A stretch of 64,000 nucleotides of DNA, from assembly GCA_943788195.1 (NCBI GenBank), contig CALSPH010000001.1, positions 765,467 to 829,466 on the forward strand, written 5' to 3'. This document shows, piece after piece, positions 49,883-58,829 of this stretch. Every line of letters starts with the position of its first letter. The first letter of the stretch is position 1. Under the pieces are notes generated by a model. The model did no database searches. It was not told the DNA's origin and was given only the letters and a program-made list of their open reading frames with translations. This stretch comes from an uncultured Bacteroidia bacterium. Lineage in GTDB: Bacteria; Bacteroidota; Bacteroidia; NS11-12g; UBA955. A program made the position numbers and the translations under genes.

Positions 49883-50524
49883 ATGCAATTTTATCCTTTT
49901 ACTATTCCCAGTTTTGTAAACTCCTTATTTCCTAATTTGGAATGGCGCATAAAGAATCCGGTTGGGAGGCAAATATTTCTCACATTTGACGATGGACCTC
50001 AGCCTGAAGTAACCCAATGGGTGCTCAAAACCCTTAAAGAACATAATGCCTTAGGGACATTCTTTATGGTAGGTGAAAACATCATAAAACGTCCAGAAAT
50101 AATGCAGGAAGTGAAAGCTGCTGGACATGCTATTGGAAATCATACTCATCGGCATAATTCAGGATATTCGAGTAAATTGTCAGACTATATTATGGAAGTG
50201 AAGGAGTGTCAAAAATATACTCAAACCAATCTGTTTAGACCTCCATACGGAAGAATAAGAACAAACCAAATCAAAGCGCTAAAAGACGATTATCAGATCA
50301 TCATGTGGAATCAGCTATCAGGTGATTTTGACCAAAATTTGAATCGCAAGAAAAGCTTGGCGTCTTTATGTAAGAATGCAAAACCTGGGAATATTGTGGT
50401 TTTTCATGATAGCATGAAGGCCTTCGAAAATATTAAAGAAATTCTGCCACCATTTTTAGCATATTTGCAAAAGGAAGAATTTATTTGCAGCCCCCTACCG
50501 TGTGATGAGTATCTGGTTGATTAG
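49883..50524 (+). CDS. Polysaccharide deacetylase family protein (NodB homology)
   Basis: 213 aa; IFLTFDDGPQPEVTQWVL, GTFFMVGENI, GHAIGNHTHRH, LFRPPYGRI, VVFHDS. Confidence 0.94.
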   Translation: MQFYPFTIPSFVNSLFPNLEWRIKNPVGRQIFLTFDDGPQPEVTQWVLKTLKEHNALGTFFMVGENIIKRPEIMQEVKAAGHAIGNHTHRHNSGYSSKLSDYIMEVKECQKYTQTNLFRPPYGRIRTNQIKALKDDYQIIMWNQLSGDFDQNLNRKKSLASLCKNAKPGNIVVFHDSMKAFENIKEILPPFLAYLQKEEFICSPLPCDEYLVD

Positions 50525-51611
50525 TATCATTCTTTTTTTATGCATGTATCTTGGATTGCAAATATGGCAATTATTTTGGCTGCAGGCTAAACGGGAAATA
50601 CCTTCAGAACCTAACGTATGGCCCAAAGCAAGTGTTTTACTAGCCGCTAGAAATGAGTCTGATAACATTGAACGTTGTCTAAATGCGCTAATCCAGTTGG
50701 ATTACCCTGACCTGCAAATTATTGTAGGGAATGATCGTTCTGAAGATGATACCAAGCTTAAGGTTGAACAATTTATTAAAACCAATCCAACTGCGAAAAT
50801 TAAAGTGGTTGAAATAGTTGGGAAGTATCCCAATACCATGGCCAAAGCTGCAGTATTAGCAGAAATTGCACATCATGCTGAAGGAGAGATTTACTTAATT
50901 ACTGATGCAGACATTGCGGTTCCAAGCACTTGGGCAAAAGGGCTCATTCGACATTACAATGCAGATAATGTGGGTATTGTAAGTGGAACTACCTATATCA
51001 ATGGAGTAGGATTATGGGGAAGTTTGCAATCAGTGGATTGGATTTATTTTATGTGTTTGGTAGAAACTTTTCACCGTGCAGGGATTAATACCACAGCAAT
51101 TGGGAATAATATGTCCATTCGAGCAAAAGCATACTGGGAAACGGGTGGCTACGAAAACATTCCATTTTCGATTACAGAGGACTATAAGATTTATCAAAAA
51201 ACTTCAGCCTTGGGCTGGCAGGCGAAGAATATTTGTAATACGGACGTGTTGGCTTTATCCAACCCAATTATTGGATACAAAAATCTATTACATCAAAGGA
51301 AACGTTGGCTGATGGGTGCAAAAGAATTACCAAAAAATTGGTGGTTTCTATTCATCGTTTTTTCATTTTATTACCCCTTGAGTTTAGTGCTCTTTTTTAT
51401 TGCCCCAAAAGTGGCAATAGCTTTTTTGATTATTAAATTCTTTTATCAAAACGTATATATTCTTAAAGGTTTGAAACGTCTTAAATTAAGTATTTGGAAT
51501 AAATTAGTATACTTAGTCCTCTATGAACCCTATTTATATACCGTAACCATAACCACCTTGCTATTCTTTTTATTGCCCTTTAAAACAGAGTGGAAAGGGA
51601 GAAAATTTTAA
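50502..51611 (+). CDS. Membrane glycosyltransferase family 2
   Basis: 369 aa; KASVLLAARNESDNIERCLNAL, VGNDRSEDDT, YLITDADIAVP, SITEDYKIYQK, LLHQRKRWLMGAKEL; probable ATG at 50505, overlapping the deacetylase 3' end. Confidence 0.92.
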   Translation: MMSIWLISIILFLCMYLGLQIWQLFWLQAKREIPSEPNVWPKASVLLAARNESDNIERCLNALIQLDYPDLQIIVGNDRSEDDTKLKVEQFIKTNPTAKIKVVEIVGKYPNTMAKAAVLAEIAHHAEGEIYLITDADIAVPSTWAKGLIRHYNADNVGIVSGTTYINGVGLWGSLQSVDWIYFMCLVETFHRAGINTTAIGNNMSIRAKAYWETGGYENIPFSITEDYKIYQKTSALGWQAKNICNTDVLALSNPIIGYKNLLHQRKRWLMGAKELPKNWWFLFIVFSFYYPLSLVLFFIAPKVAIAFLIIKFFYQNVYILKGLKRLKLSIWNKLVYLVLYEPYLYTVTITTLLFFLLPFKTEWKGRKF

Positions 51612-51615
51612 ACCA

Positions 51616-51960
51616 ATGAAAACCAAAATATATCACAACCCCCGTTGCTCTAAAAGCAGAGAAACATTGACCTTACTAAAAGAGGCAAAAGAGGATATCG
51701 AAATTGTTGAATACTTGAATGATATTCCAAGTAAGACAGAACTCAAAGCAATCCTAAAACAATTGGGTTTAAAGCCGGAGCAATTATTGCGAAAAGGCGA
51801 AGCTATTTTTAAAGCGCAGTTTAAAGGAAAAACGCTATCCGATGAAGCATGGATTGAAGCCATGGTAGCTAATCCAAAGTTGATTGAGCGCCCCATTGTA
51901 ATCAAAAATGGCAAAGCAGCATTAGGCAGACCGCCTTCTCGAGTGTTCGATATTTTGTAA
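51616..51960 (+). CDS. arsC: Arsenate reductase (glutaredoxin type, ArsC family)
   Basis: 114 aa; KIYHNPRCSKSRETLTLL, EYLNDIPSKTELKAILKQLG, LIERPIVIKNGKAALGRPPSRV. Confidence 0.92.
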   Translation: MKTKIYHNPRCSKSRETLTLLKEAKEDIEIVEYLNDIPSKTELKAILKQLGLKPEQLLRKGEAIFKAQFKGKTLSDEAWIEAMVANPKLIERPIVIKNGKAALGRPPSRVFDIL

Positions 51961-51990
51961 AATATTAAGAAAAACCCTAAAATCATAACC

Positions 51991-52078
51991 GTCATCTTGA
52001 GCCGAGTCGAAAGAAAGGGTAAATAAAACTTGAATCAGTTAATGCGCTGATATTTATTTTATTCTTTGCCATAATGAC
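51991..52078. repeat. Imperfect palindrome with GTCAT/ATGAC termini, MITE/REP-like
   Basis: GTCATcttgagccgagtcgAAAGAAagggTAAATAAAAc...gATATTTATTTTATTCTTTgccataATGAC; arms are partly complementary. Confidence 0.55.
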
Positions 52079-52118
52079 AAAAAAAAACTTTGCTTTGTTA
52101 GGTTCATAAGAAACAATC

Positions 52119-53459
52119 ATGTCTAAAAAAGAAAAAATAATTGTAGTAGGTGGAGGTTTAGCGGGGTCACTATTTGCGGTATGCCTTGCAAAAAAAGGGT
52201 TTGACGTAGATGTGTACGAACGAAGACCGGATATGCGTAAGGATGATGTGGATGGTGGGCGGTCCATTAACTTGGCGCTATCTACCCGAGGCTTGCATGC
52301 CTTGTCAAAGATTGGTTTGGATCAGGAGATATTGAAACAAGCCATACCAATGAACGGTCGAATGATGCATAGCATCGATGGGGAGCTAACCTATCAACCG
52401 TATGGAAAGGATGGACAATATATCAATTCAGTTTCTAGGGCTGGACTAAACCGCAGGTTGTTGGAATTAGCAGATGAAAATGAAAATGTGGATTTACATT
52501 TTAATCACCGATGCGATGATTGCGATTTAGAAAAGAATGAAGTGTATTTTACCGATGAAAACGGGCAAGCCAAAACCGTAAAAGCAGATTATATCATTGC
52601 AACAGATGGAGCTTTTTCAGCCATTCGCTTGCGCATGCAAAAAACCAATCGTTTTGATTTCTCCCAAGATTATCAAGATTATGGATATAAGGAATTGGAA
52701 ATAACTCCAGAGGAAGGAGGAGCTTTTAAAATGGAAAAGAATGCCTTACATATTTGGCCTCGCGGAAATTATATGATGATCGCATTACCCAATCCAGATG
52801 GTTCATATACATGCACCCTCTTCATGCCTTTTGAAGGGGAAAACAGTTTTGGATCCTTAAAAACCGATGAGCAGATTATGGAATTCTTGGCACATAATTT
52901 CGCGGACTCTATTCCACTAATGCCAAACGTGCTAGAGGATTATAAAGCGAATCCGGTAGGCAGTTTGGTCACCGTAAGATGTAATCCTTGGGTTCGAGGA
53001 AATTTTGCGCTGATGGGAGATTCGGCTCATGCCGTAGTTCCTTTCTATGGACAGGGAATGAATTGTGCATTTGAAGATGCTGCAGTATTGGATGATTTAA
53101 TCGGGAAGCATTATCCGAATTGGGAACTTATTTTTAGTGAATACGAAAAAGAACGGATTCATAATGCCAATGCGATTGCAGATTTGGCAATAAAGAATTT
53201 TAAAGAAATGCGCGACTTGGTTGGCCAAGAAGATTTCTTAGAAAAGAAACGCATAGAACATGAGTTATGTGAATTGTATCCAGAACATTATAAAAGTCAA
53301 TATGAACTGGTCACTTTTTCCACAGAAGACTATAGTTATGCTCAGGCCATGGGAGATGTAAATGATGGAATCATTGAAACGATTAAAGAAAAAGGCTTGG
53401 CAAATCGCTTATCTGATAAAGATGCGATTCTTCCGATATTGCAATCGGCTAAACGATGA
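52119..53459 (+). CDS. kmo: Kynurenine 3-monooxygenase
   Basis: 446 aa; IIVVGGGLAGSLFAVCLAKKGFDVDVYERRPDMR, GGRSINLALSTRGLHAL, GDSAHAVVPFYGQGMNCAFEDAAVLD. Confidence 0.94.
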   Translation: MSKKEKIIVVGGGLAGSLFAVCLAKKGFDVDVYERRPDMRKDDVDGGRSINLALSTRGLHALSKIGLDQEILKQAIPMNGRMMHSIDGELTYQPYGKDGQYINSVSRAGLNRRLLELADENENVDLHFNHRCDDCDLEKNEVYFTDENGQAKTVKADYIIATDGAFSAIRLRMQKTNRFDFSQDYQDYGYKELEITPEEGGAFKMEKNALHIWPRGNYMMIALPNPDGSYTCTLFMPFEGENSFGSLKTDEQIMEFLAHNFADSIPLMPNVLEDYKANPVGSLVTVRCNPWVRGNFALMGDSAHAVVPFYGQGMNCAFEDAAVLDDLIGKHYPNWELIFSEYEKERIHNANAIADLAIKNFKEMRDLVGQEDFLEKKRIEHELCELYPEHYKSQYELVTFSTEDYSYAQAMGDVNDGIIETIKEKGLANRLSDKDAILPILQSAKR

Positions 53460-53833
53460 AAAGGCATATTAGCTCTGGTTCAGATTTCGAGCGCAAAATT
53501 GGATATTCACGTGCAGTTGTAGTAGACAATTGGGTGTTTGTTTCGGGCACAACTGGATATGACTATGAAACCATGCAGATTTCTGCAAATGTGGTTGAAC
53601 AAGCGGAGCAATGCTTTAAAAATATCATCAATGCTTTAGAAGAGGCAGGGTCTAGTTTGTTGGATGTAGTGCGTGTTCAATACATTTTTCCTAATGCCAC
53701 AGACTTTGAATTGTGTTGGCCGATATTAAGGAAATACGTGGAAGATGTGAAACCTGCGGCTACTATGATTGAAGCGGGTTTAGCAAATACTGCAATGAAA
53801 ATTGAAGTAACTGCATTTAAATCAGCGCCTTAA
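53456..53833 (+). CDS. RidA family protein (YjgF/YER057c/UK114)
   Basis: 125 aa; VVVDNWVFVSGTTGYDYETM...QAEQCFKNIINALEEAGSSLLDVVRVQYIF...PAATMIEAGLANTAMKIEVTAF; ATGA overlap with kmo. Confidence 0.92.
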   Translation: MKRHISSGSDFERKIGYSRAVVVDNWVFVSGTTGYDYETMQISANVVEQAEQCFKNIINALEEAGSSLLDVVRVQYIFPNATDFELCWPILRKYVEDVKPAATMIEAGLANTAMKIEVTAFKSAP

Positions 53834-54141
53834 TCTTCATCCGTAATCTCGAAATCGTCTTCATATTTTTCCTCATACTCTTCCTTAATGCTTTCCTTTA
53901 AATTACCATCGTCATTATAATCACTATCCTCTTCAATGATGGATTGGGCTTCTGAAACGGTCATACGGACTAAATAATACTTATCTTCACCTTCAAAAGG
54001 AAGGGCGCTGACATTCTTGCCTTCAGCATTTTTGAAAGAGATGAGTTCATCTTCAAAACCATACGGGTAGGCTAATTTAATTTGCTCTTGGACTTCAACT
54101 TCAAGTCTGTCATAGTCCTTTACAACGCGAGGTTTATTCAT
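53830..54141 (-). CDS. Hypothetical acidic protein
   Basis: 103 aa; MNKPRVVKDYDRLEVEVQEQIKLAYPYGFEDELISFKNAEGKNVSALPFEGEDKYYLVRMT; conserved-looking, no named domain. Confidence 0.75.
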   Translation of the reverse strand: MNKPRVVKDYDRLEVEVQEQIKLAYPYGFEDELISFKNAEGKNVSALPFEGEDKYYLVRMTVSEAQSIIEEDSDYNDDGNLKESIKEEYEEKYEDDFEITDED

Positions 54142-54256
54142 TGCAATTTTCTTTGTTTATCAAAAATAGATAAAAAATCGAAAATGTAAATCCCTTTTTT
54201 TAAATTTAGGGGAAGAGAATATTAAATGGAATATTGAGTTTAGGATTCTTAATTTC

Positions 54257-56713
54257 TTAGAAGGCTACATAAAACTTCAAGTTAATCCTTCGGCCAGTTA
54301 AGTAATTGGGTACACCGTAGTAATTGTTCGCATAGTCTTTAATGATATTGAAGGCAACGATGTTGTTATTCGCCAAAAGGTTAAAGACGTCTAATGAGAC
54401 AAATGCCGTTTTAAAATGCTTGCCCCATTTTTTCTTATTATTAATAATATTGGTGTCTTGAGAAATGAGAATTTTTTGAAACCCAATATCCACTCGCTGA
54501 TATCCAGGTATCCGATTTCCGGTTGCTTGGTATCGATTGCTTTCTAAAAAGTAATAGGGTAGACCACTTACAAAGTTCAAGGTCATAGACATTCTAAAGT
54601 CCGGTTTATTAGGTAATTCGTCTTGAAAAAAGATACTGCTAACCACTCTTGCGTCCGTTTGTCTTCTGAGCCAATCCGTTTCTTTTAACACACCATTCTC
54701 GGTGTAGGTGAATTTTTCTTTGGTGGTTAAAATCGAAAGATTAAACCATGATTCTAAATCCTTGATGAATTCACCATAAATTCGATTGTCCATACCCGCA
54801 GCGTAGCCCTTTCCACTGTTTACCGCAAAGTATCGAATCCGAACATTATCTATAGCGTAAGGGATTAAATTGTCAAATTGCTTATAGTACAAATCTCCTG
54901 AGTATTTGAATTTACGTCCCCACATTTTGAAGAAATATTCCACTCCAGCCGTGAAGTGAAGACTCTTTTGTGGGGCTAAATTGGTGTTAATGTTCCCTTG
55001 AAGGTCCCGCATCTCACGGTAGAAAGCAGGCTGGTAATAATATCCAGCGCTAAAAGTCATGTTCATATCCCTACTGCGCGAATCCTTTAGGGAGTCAGGA
55101 AGGTTTTTGTTACGATGGCTATATGGGCTCAGTGTTAATCGGACACGTGGACTTAAGAATGATTGGTTGCCTAATGTGCGATGGGTAAATCGAAGGCCGT
55201 AATTTAAGAGGCCATTCATTTTTTTAAGCACTTGCCTTTTTTGCTGTATGAATGCCGCATATTGATTGTTTTGTAAGGTTGCTTTCGTGTTTAAATAGGA
55301 GCTTAATCGCAAGGTGTCATCATGCCGTGAAAAAGGACTCAGATTCAGTTCGGCAGAATCATTATACTTCCATTCTAAAACGCGATCATCAAAATTCTCT
55401 TGACGATAATTAACGCCCCATTCAATAATATTATTGGTCGCTCTGCTTTTGTGCGTTCCTTGAAAAGAGCTGTTGTACACCCAACTTTCAAGGTCATTTC
55501 TTGCATGGTTGATAAAATACCCTAGGCCCAAAGTTTGTTTCCGTTGTCCAAAATTATCTGATCCAAGGTTATTGTCTAATTCTCCTAAATTGTATGCTCC
55601 TTCTACCGTGTAATATTCATTTTCCAAAGAGTTGAACAAGCTATTGGTGAACTTATACTTGTTCATTGTGCTTGCCGAATAGGAAATGGATAACGCATTA
55701 GTTGCCGTAGTATAGTTCATTACTTCTAAGCCAGCGAATCCGATGGTTAATTCCAAGGGTCGGTTTATGGTTCCAAATTTGGTGGTTTGTTGTACAGGAG
55801 CGAAGCTGAATTTATTTTTTGCGATGTTACCCAAGTACTCAATTTTCCAATTTTGCCAAACCCTATCCTTACGCTGGGGGATAAATGTAAGTAAGGTTTG
55901 AAGATCATAGAATATCGGTCGATATTGTCCAGTAGCATCTAAGGAATTTAAGATATAGTTATTTGCCCGATAACGTGCTCCAAACACATAAGAAAATCCT
56001 TTGCTTGGTTTGTTGTGTAAGGATAGATTGAGTCCCAAAAAACTTGCCGACACGGTTCCAGAAACCTGCGTGTCTGGCTCAAGATATTTAACATCTAAAA
56101 CACTGCTTAATTTATCTCCGTAATTGGCAGCAAATCCCCCAGCATAAAAATCAATATTTTGGATGAGGTCTGAATTAATGAAGCCGAGACCTTCTTGCTG
56201 ACCGGTACGAACTAATTGGGGACGATAGATTTCAATGCCGTTCACATAAATAAGGTTTTCATCATAGTTGCCTCCACGAACATTGTATTGTGAGGTAAGT
56301 TCCGATCCTGAGAACACGCCTGGTAATAATTTAATAAAGTCGTATTGGCCAACGGTAGGCAGGAATTTTAGGGGTTTGCTACTGAAGGTTAAATCGTCAT
56401 CTTTGCGCCTGACCACAACTGTTCCGATGGCGTTAGCGTCTAGAAAAGCAAAAGATTTTTTAAAGACACCAAGAGTGTTGAGTGGTAATGAGAAGTATTG
56501 ACAGTTGGTAGCAGCGAAAGAATCTTTGGTAAGTAAACAAACACTATATCTCCCCGCAGGTAATTTTAAGTTAACATTCCCTTTCGAGTTGGTAGTTAAG
56601 ATAAATGTATCCACCGAAACCAATCGATTTGCCAATGTTTTACCTTCTTTCGAAACAACGCGTAGTTCTGTTTCAATTTGGGTAATGGCTTGTTTGCTGA
56701 TTGCCAAAAGCAT
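54257..56713 (-). CDS. TonB-dependent receptor plug domain protein (start may be the CTG at 56746)
   Basis: 818 aa; FLPTVGQYDFIKLLPGVFSGSELTSQYNVRGGNYDENLIYVNGIEIYRPQLVRTGQQEGLGFINSDLIQNIDFYAGGFAANYGDKLSSVLDVKY. Confidence 0.92.
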   Translation of the reverse strand: MLLAISKQAITQIETELRVVSKEGKTLANRLVSVDTFILTTNSKGNVNLKLPAGRYSVCLLTKDSFAATNCQYFSLPLNTLGVFKKSFAFLDANAIGTVVVRRKDDDLTFSSKPLKFLPTVGQYDFIKLLPGVFSGSELTSQYNVRGGNYDENLIYVNGIEIYRPQLVRTGQQEGLGFINSDLIQNIDFYAGGFAANYGDKLSSVLDVKYLEPDTQVSGTVSASFLGLNLSLHNKPSKGFSYVFGARYRANNYILNSLDATGQYRPIFYDLQTLLTFIPQRKDRVWQNWKIEYLGNIAKNKFSFAPVQQTTKFGTINRPLELTIGFAGLEVMNYTTATNALSISYSASTMNKYKFTNSLFNSLENEYYTVEGAYNLGELDNNLGSDNFGQRKQTLGLGYFINHARNDLESWVYNSSFQGTHKSRATNNIIEWGVNYRQENFDDRVLEWKYNDSAELNLSPFSRHDDTLRLSSYLNTKATLQNNQYAAFIQQKRQVLKKMNGLLNYGLRFTHRTLGNQSFLSPRVRLTLSPYSHRNKNLPDSLKDSRSRDMNMTFSAGYYYQPAFYREMRDLQGNINTNLAPQKSLHFTAGVEYFFKMWGRKFKYSGDLYYKQFDNLIPYAIDNVRIRYFAVNSGKGYAAGMDNRIYGEFIKDLESWFNLSILTTKEKFTYTENGVLKETDWLRRQTDARVVSSIFFQDELPNKPDFRMSMTLNFVSGLPYYFLESNRYQATGNRIPGYQRVDIGFQKILISQDTNIINNKKKWGKHFKTAFVSLDVFNLLANNNIVAFNIIKDYANNYYGVPNYLTGRRINLKFYVAF

Positions 56714-56742
56714 TATCAGCCCTAATATCTTTAAGCTGTTTT

Positions 56743-57414
56743 TCAGATTTCTACCGTGTTTTCAATGGGCTTTGCAAGTTGAGAAATGGCAGCTCCTGGG
56801 TTTTCCGATTTGAAAACAGTGCTTCCCGCAACCAAAACATTCGCTCCAGTTTGCACAAGTTTTTTGCAATTTCTAAGTGTAACACCACCATCAATTTCAA
56901 TATGCACATCGGTATTTTTACGTTGGCATAATGCTTTGAGTTGTGTGATTTTTGAATAGGTGTTTTCTATAAAGCTTTGTCCTCCAAAACCTGGATTTAC
57001 ACTCATTAAGCATACCAAGTCAATTTCAGTAATGATGTCTTCAAGTGCTGAGATTGGAGTATGTGGATTTAATGCAACACCCGGTTTCATATCTAAATCA
57101 CGAATCGCATTAACTGTTCTGTGCAAATGAGGACATGCCTCATAATGAACCGTTAATATATTTGCTCCTGCTTCTTTAAATTCTTTTAAAAATTGGTCTG
57201 GATTTACGATCATCAAATGCACATCTAAAGGTTTATGACTTACTTTTTTCATATGCTTGATAATATTCATCCCAAATGAAATATTTGGGACAAAGACGCC
57301 ATCCATAACATCAACATGAAGCCAACCGGCATCACTTTTATTTACCATCTCAAGATCTTTTTCAAGAGCTAAGAAATTTGCAGACAAAACGCTTGGGGCT
57401 ATTATATGACTCAT
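56743..57414 (-). CDS. rpe: Ribulose-phosphate 3-epimerase
   Basis: 223 aa; APSVLSANFLALEKDLEMV, HVDVMDGVFVPNISFG, DVHLMIVNPDQF, MSVNPGFGGQSFI, EIDGGV, VAGSTVF. Confidence 0.96.
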   Translation of the reverse strand: MSHIIAPSVLSANFLALEKDLEMVNKSDAGWLHVDVMDGVFVPNISFGMNIIKHMKKVSHKPLDVHLMIVNPDQFLKEFKEAGANILTVHYEACPHLHRTVNAIRDLDMKPGVALNPHTPISALEDIITEIDLVCLMSVNPGFGGQSFIENTYSKITQLKALCQRKNTDVHIEIDGGVTLRNCKKLVQTGANVLVAGSTVFKSENPGAAISQLAKPIENTVEI

Positions 57415-57424
57415 GGGTTTATTT

Positions 57425-57712
57425 TTAATGGATAATAATATCGGTGATGTGATCGATTCCTACGGTGTTATTTACCCTCTCAACGAGCTTTTCTTTATGA
57501 TATTGTAGTTCATTCTTTAATACTGAACTAGAAATGACAATATGCAGGGCACGATTTTTAATCCATAACCGATCTGTTCTACTTGAAATGGTTGTGCCAG
57601 CAATTTTTGGCCATTGATCAATGATATTAACTTGTATTAATTTGCTTTTATGCCGATGCTGCGACATGAATTTTTCAAGAGCAGCTTTTAAAGTAGTACC
57701 ATTATCAGCCAT
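57425..57712 (-). CDS. DUF721 domain-containing protein
   Basis: 95 aa; W.KIAGTTISSRTDRLWIKNRALHIVISSSVLKNELQYHKEKLVERVN, adjacent to recF as commonly seen. Confidence 0.9.
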   Translation of the reverse strand: MADNGTTLKAALEKFMSQHRHKSKLIQVNIIDQWPKIAGTTISSRTDRLWIKNRALHIVISSSVLKNELQYHKEKLVERVNNTVGIDHITDIIIH

Positions 57713-58796
57713 GTGTCAAAGGTATTGTTTTTATCTTTGAATTTAAACCGTAAATATGTTTTTCTAGTCGGCTTTCGTGGGTGTCAGAAATAAAAATCTG
57801 CCCAAAATGCGATTCGCTGACCATTTCCATTAAATTTTGGGCTCTTTGCTCATCAATTTTCTCAAAAATATCATCTAACAACAGCAATGGTTTTCGTTTG
57901 TTTTGCGCATTCAAAAAATCAAATTGGGCAATTTTAATTGAGATTAGAAAGGATTTTATTTGTCCTTGTGAAGCAAATTTTTTCAAAGGCTCCTGGTCTA
58001 AAGTAAAAAGCAAATCATCTTTATGAATACCTTGCGTTGTTCTGCCAGCACGGATATCTTGTTCCAAGTTTTTGGCAAATTGTTCTTCGATGTTCTGCCC
58101 TACCAAATCGTTGCTGTATTCAAACCCTATATCCAAAGGTTCATGAGCGATGGAGTGATTGGTTTTTAGAAATAATGGAGCCAATTCTCGAATGAATCCA
58201 TGTCGTGAATTATAAATATAATTTGCCGGCTCAATCATTTTTTCTGTGTATCCTTCTAATAACGTTCGGTCTTTAATACCGCGATCCAACATTTGCTTTA
58301 AGAGCTTATTTCGAGCTTCGAGAAGTTTCTTATAGAGTGCCAATGATTGAATATATTTTGAATCCGTTTGGCATAAGACTATATCCAAAAATCTTCTTCG
58401 CTCTTTGCTGTCATCATAGATCAAATTGATATCGGTGGGTGTTACCATTACCACAGGAAATGTGCCTACATGGTCAATAAGTCTTTTATATGTTTTTTGA
58501 TTGCGTTTGATGGTTTTCTTTTTTCCAGCCGTAAATTGGATGATTACATCATCTTCTGTTTGGTCTTCCAACTGAAAAATTCCCCGCACAGAAAGCGCGT
58601 CATGCCCTTTGGTGATTACTTTACTATCTGTGTTGGTGAAGTAACTTTTGCCGTTGCACAAGTAATGAATGGCGTCTAAAATATTGGTTTTACCTGCTCC
58701 ATTTGGGCCATAAATTGCATTTATACCGTCCACGAATTTCAGGTCGTTTTGCAGATGATTCTTGTATTGATGAAGCCAAAGCTGCTTAAGGAACAT
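57705..58796 (-). CDS. recF: DNA replication/repair protein RecF
   Basis: 363 aa; INAIYGPNGAGKTNILDAIHYLCNGKSYF, RRRFLDIVLCQTDSKY, FASQGQIKSFLISIKIAQFDFL, PLLLLDDIFEKID. Confidence 0.96.
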   Translation of the reverse strand: MFLKQLWLHQYKNHLQNDLKFVDGINAIYGPNGAGKTNILDAIHYLCNGKSYFTNTDSKVITKGHDALSVRGIFQLEDQTEDDVIIQFTAGKKKTIKRNQKTYKRLIDHVGTFPVVMVTPTDINLIYDDSKERRRFLDIVLCQTDSKYIQSLALYKKLLEARNKLLKQMLDRGIKDRTLLEGYTEKMIEPANYIYNSRHGFIRELAPLFLKTNHSIAHEPLDIGFEYSNDLVGQNIEEQFAKNLEQDIRAGRTTQGIHKDDLLFTLDQEPLKKFASQGQIKSFLISIKIAQFDFLNAQNKRKPLLLLDDIFEKIDEQRAQNLMEMVSESHFGQIFISDTHESRLEKHIYGLNSKIKTIPLTHG

Positions 58797-58829
58797 AGGT
58801 GTTTGTTATATAATGAGAATAAAGTATTT

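Noticed and set aside
58749-58829. Long N-terminal extension of pdhA in the ORF track (MQMILVLMKPKLLKEHRCLLYNENKVF)
   Set aside because: Overlaps the divergent recF start and does not resemble E1-alpha N-termini; a downstream TTG is more likely.
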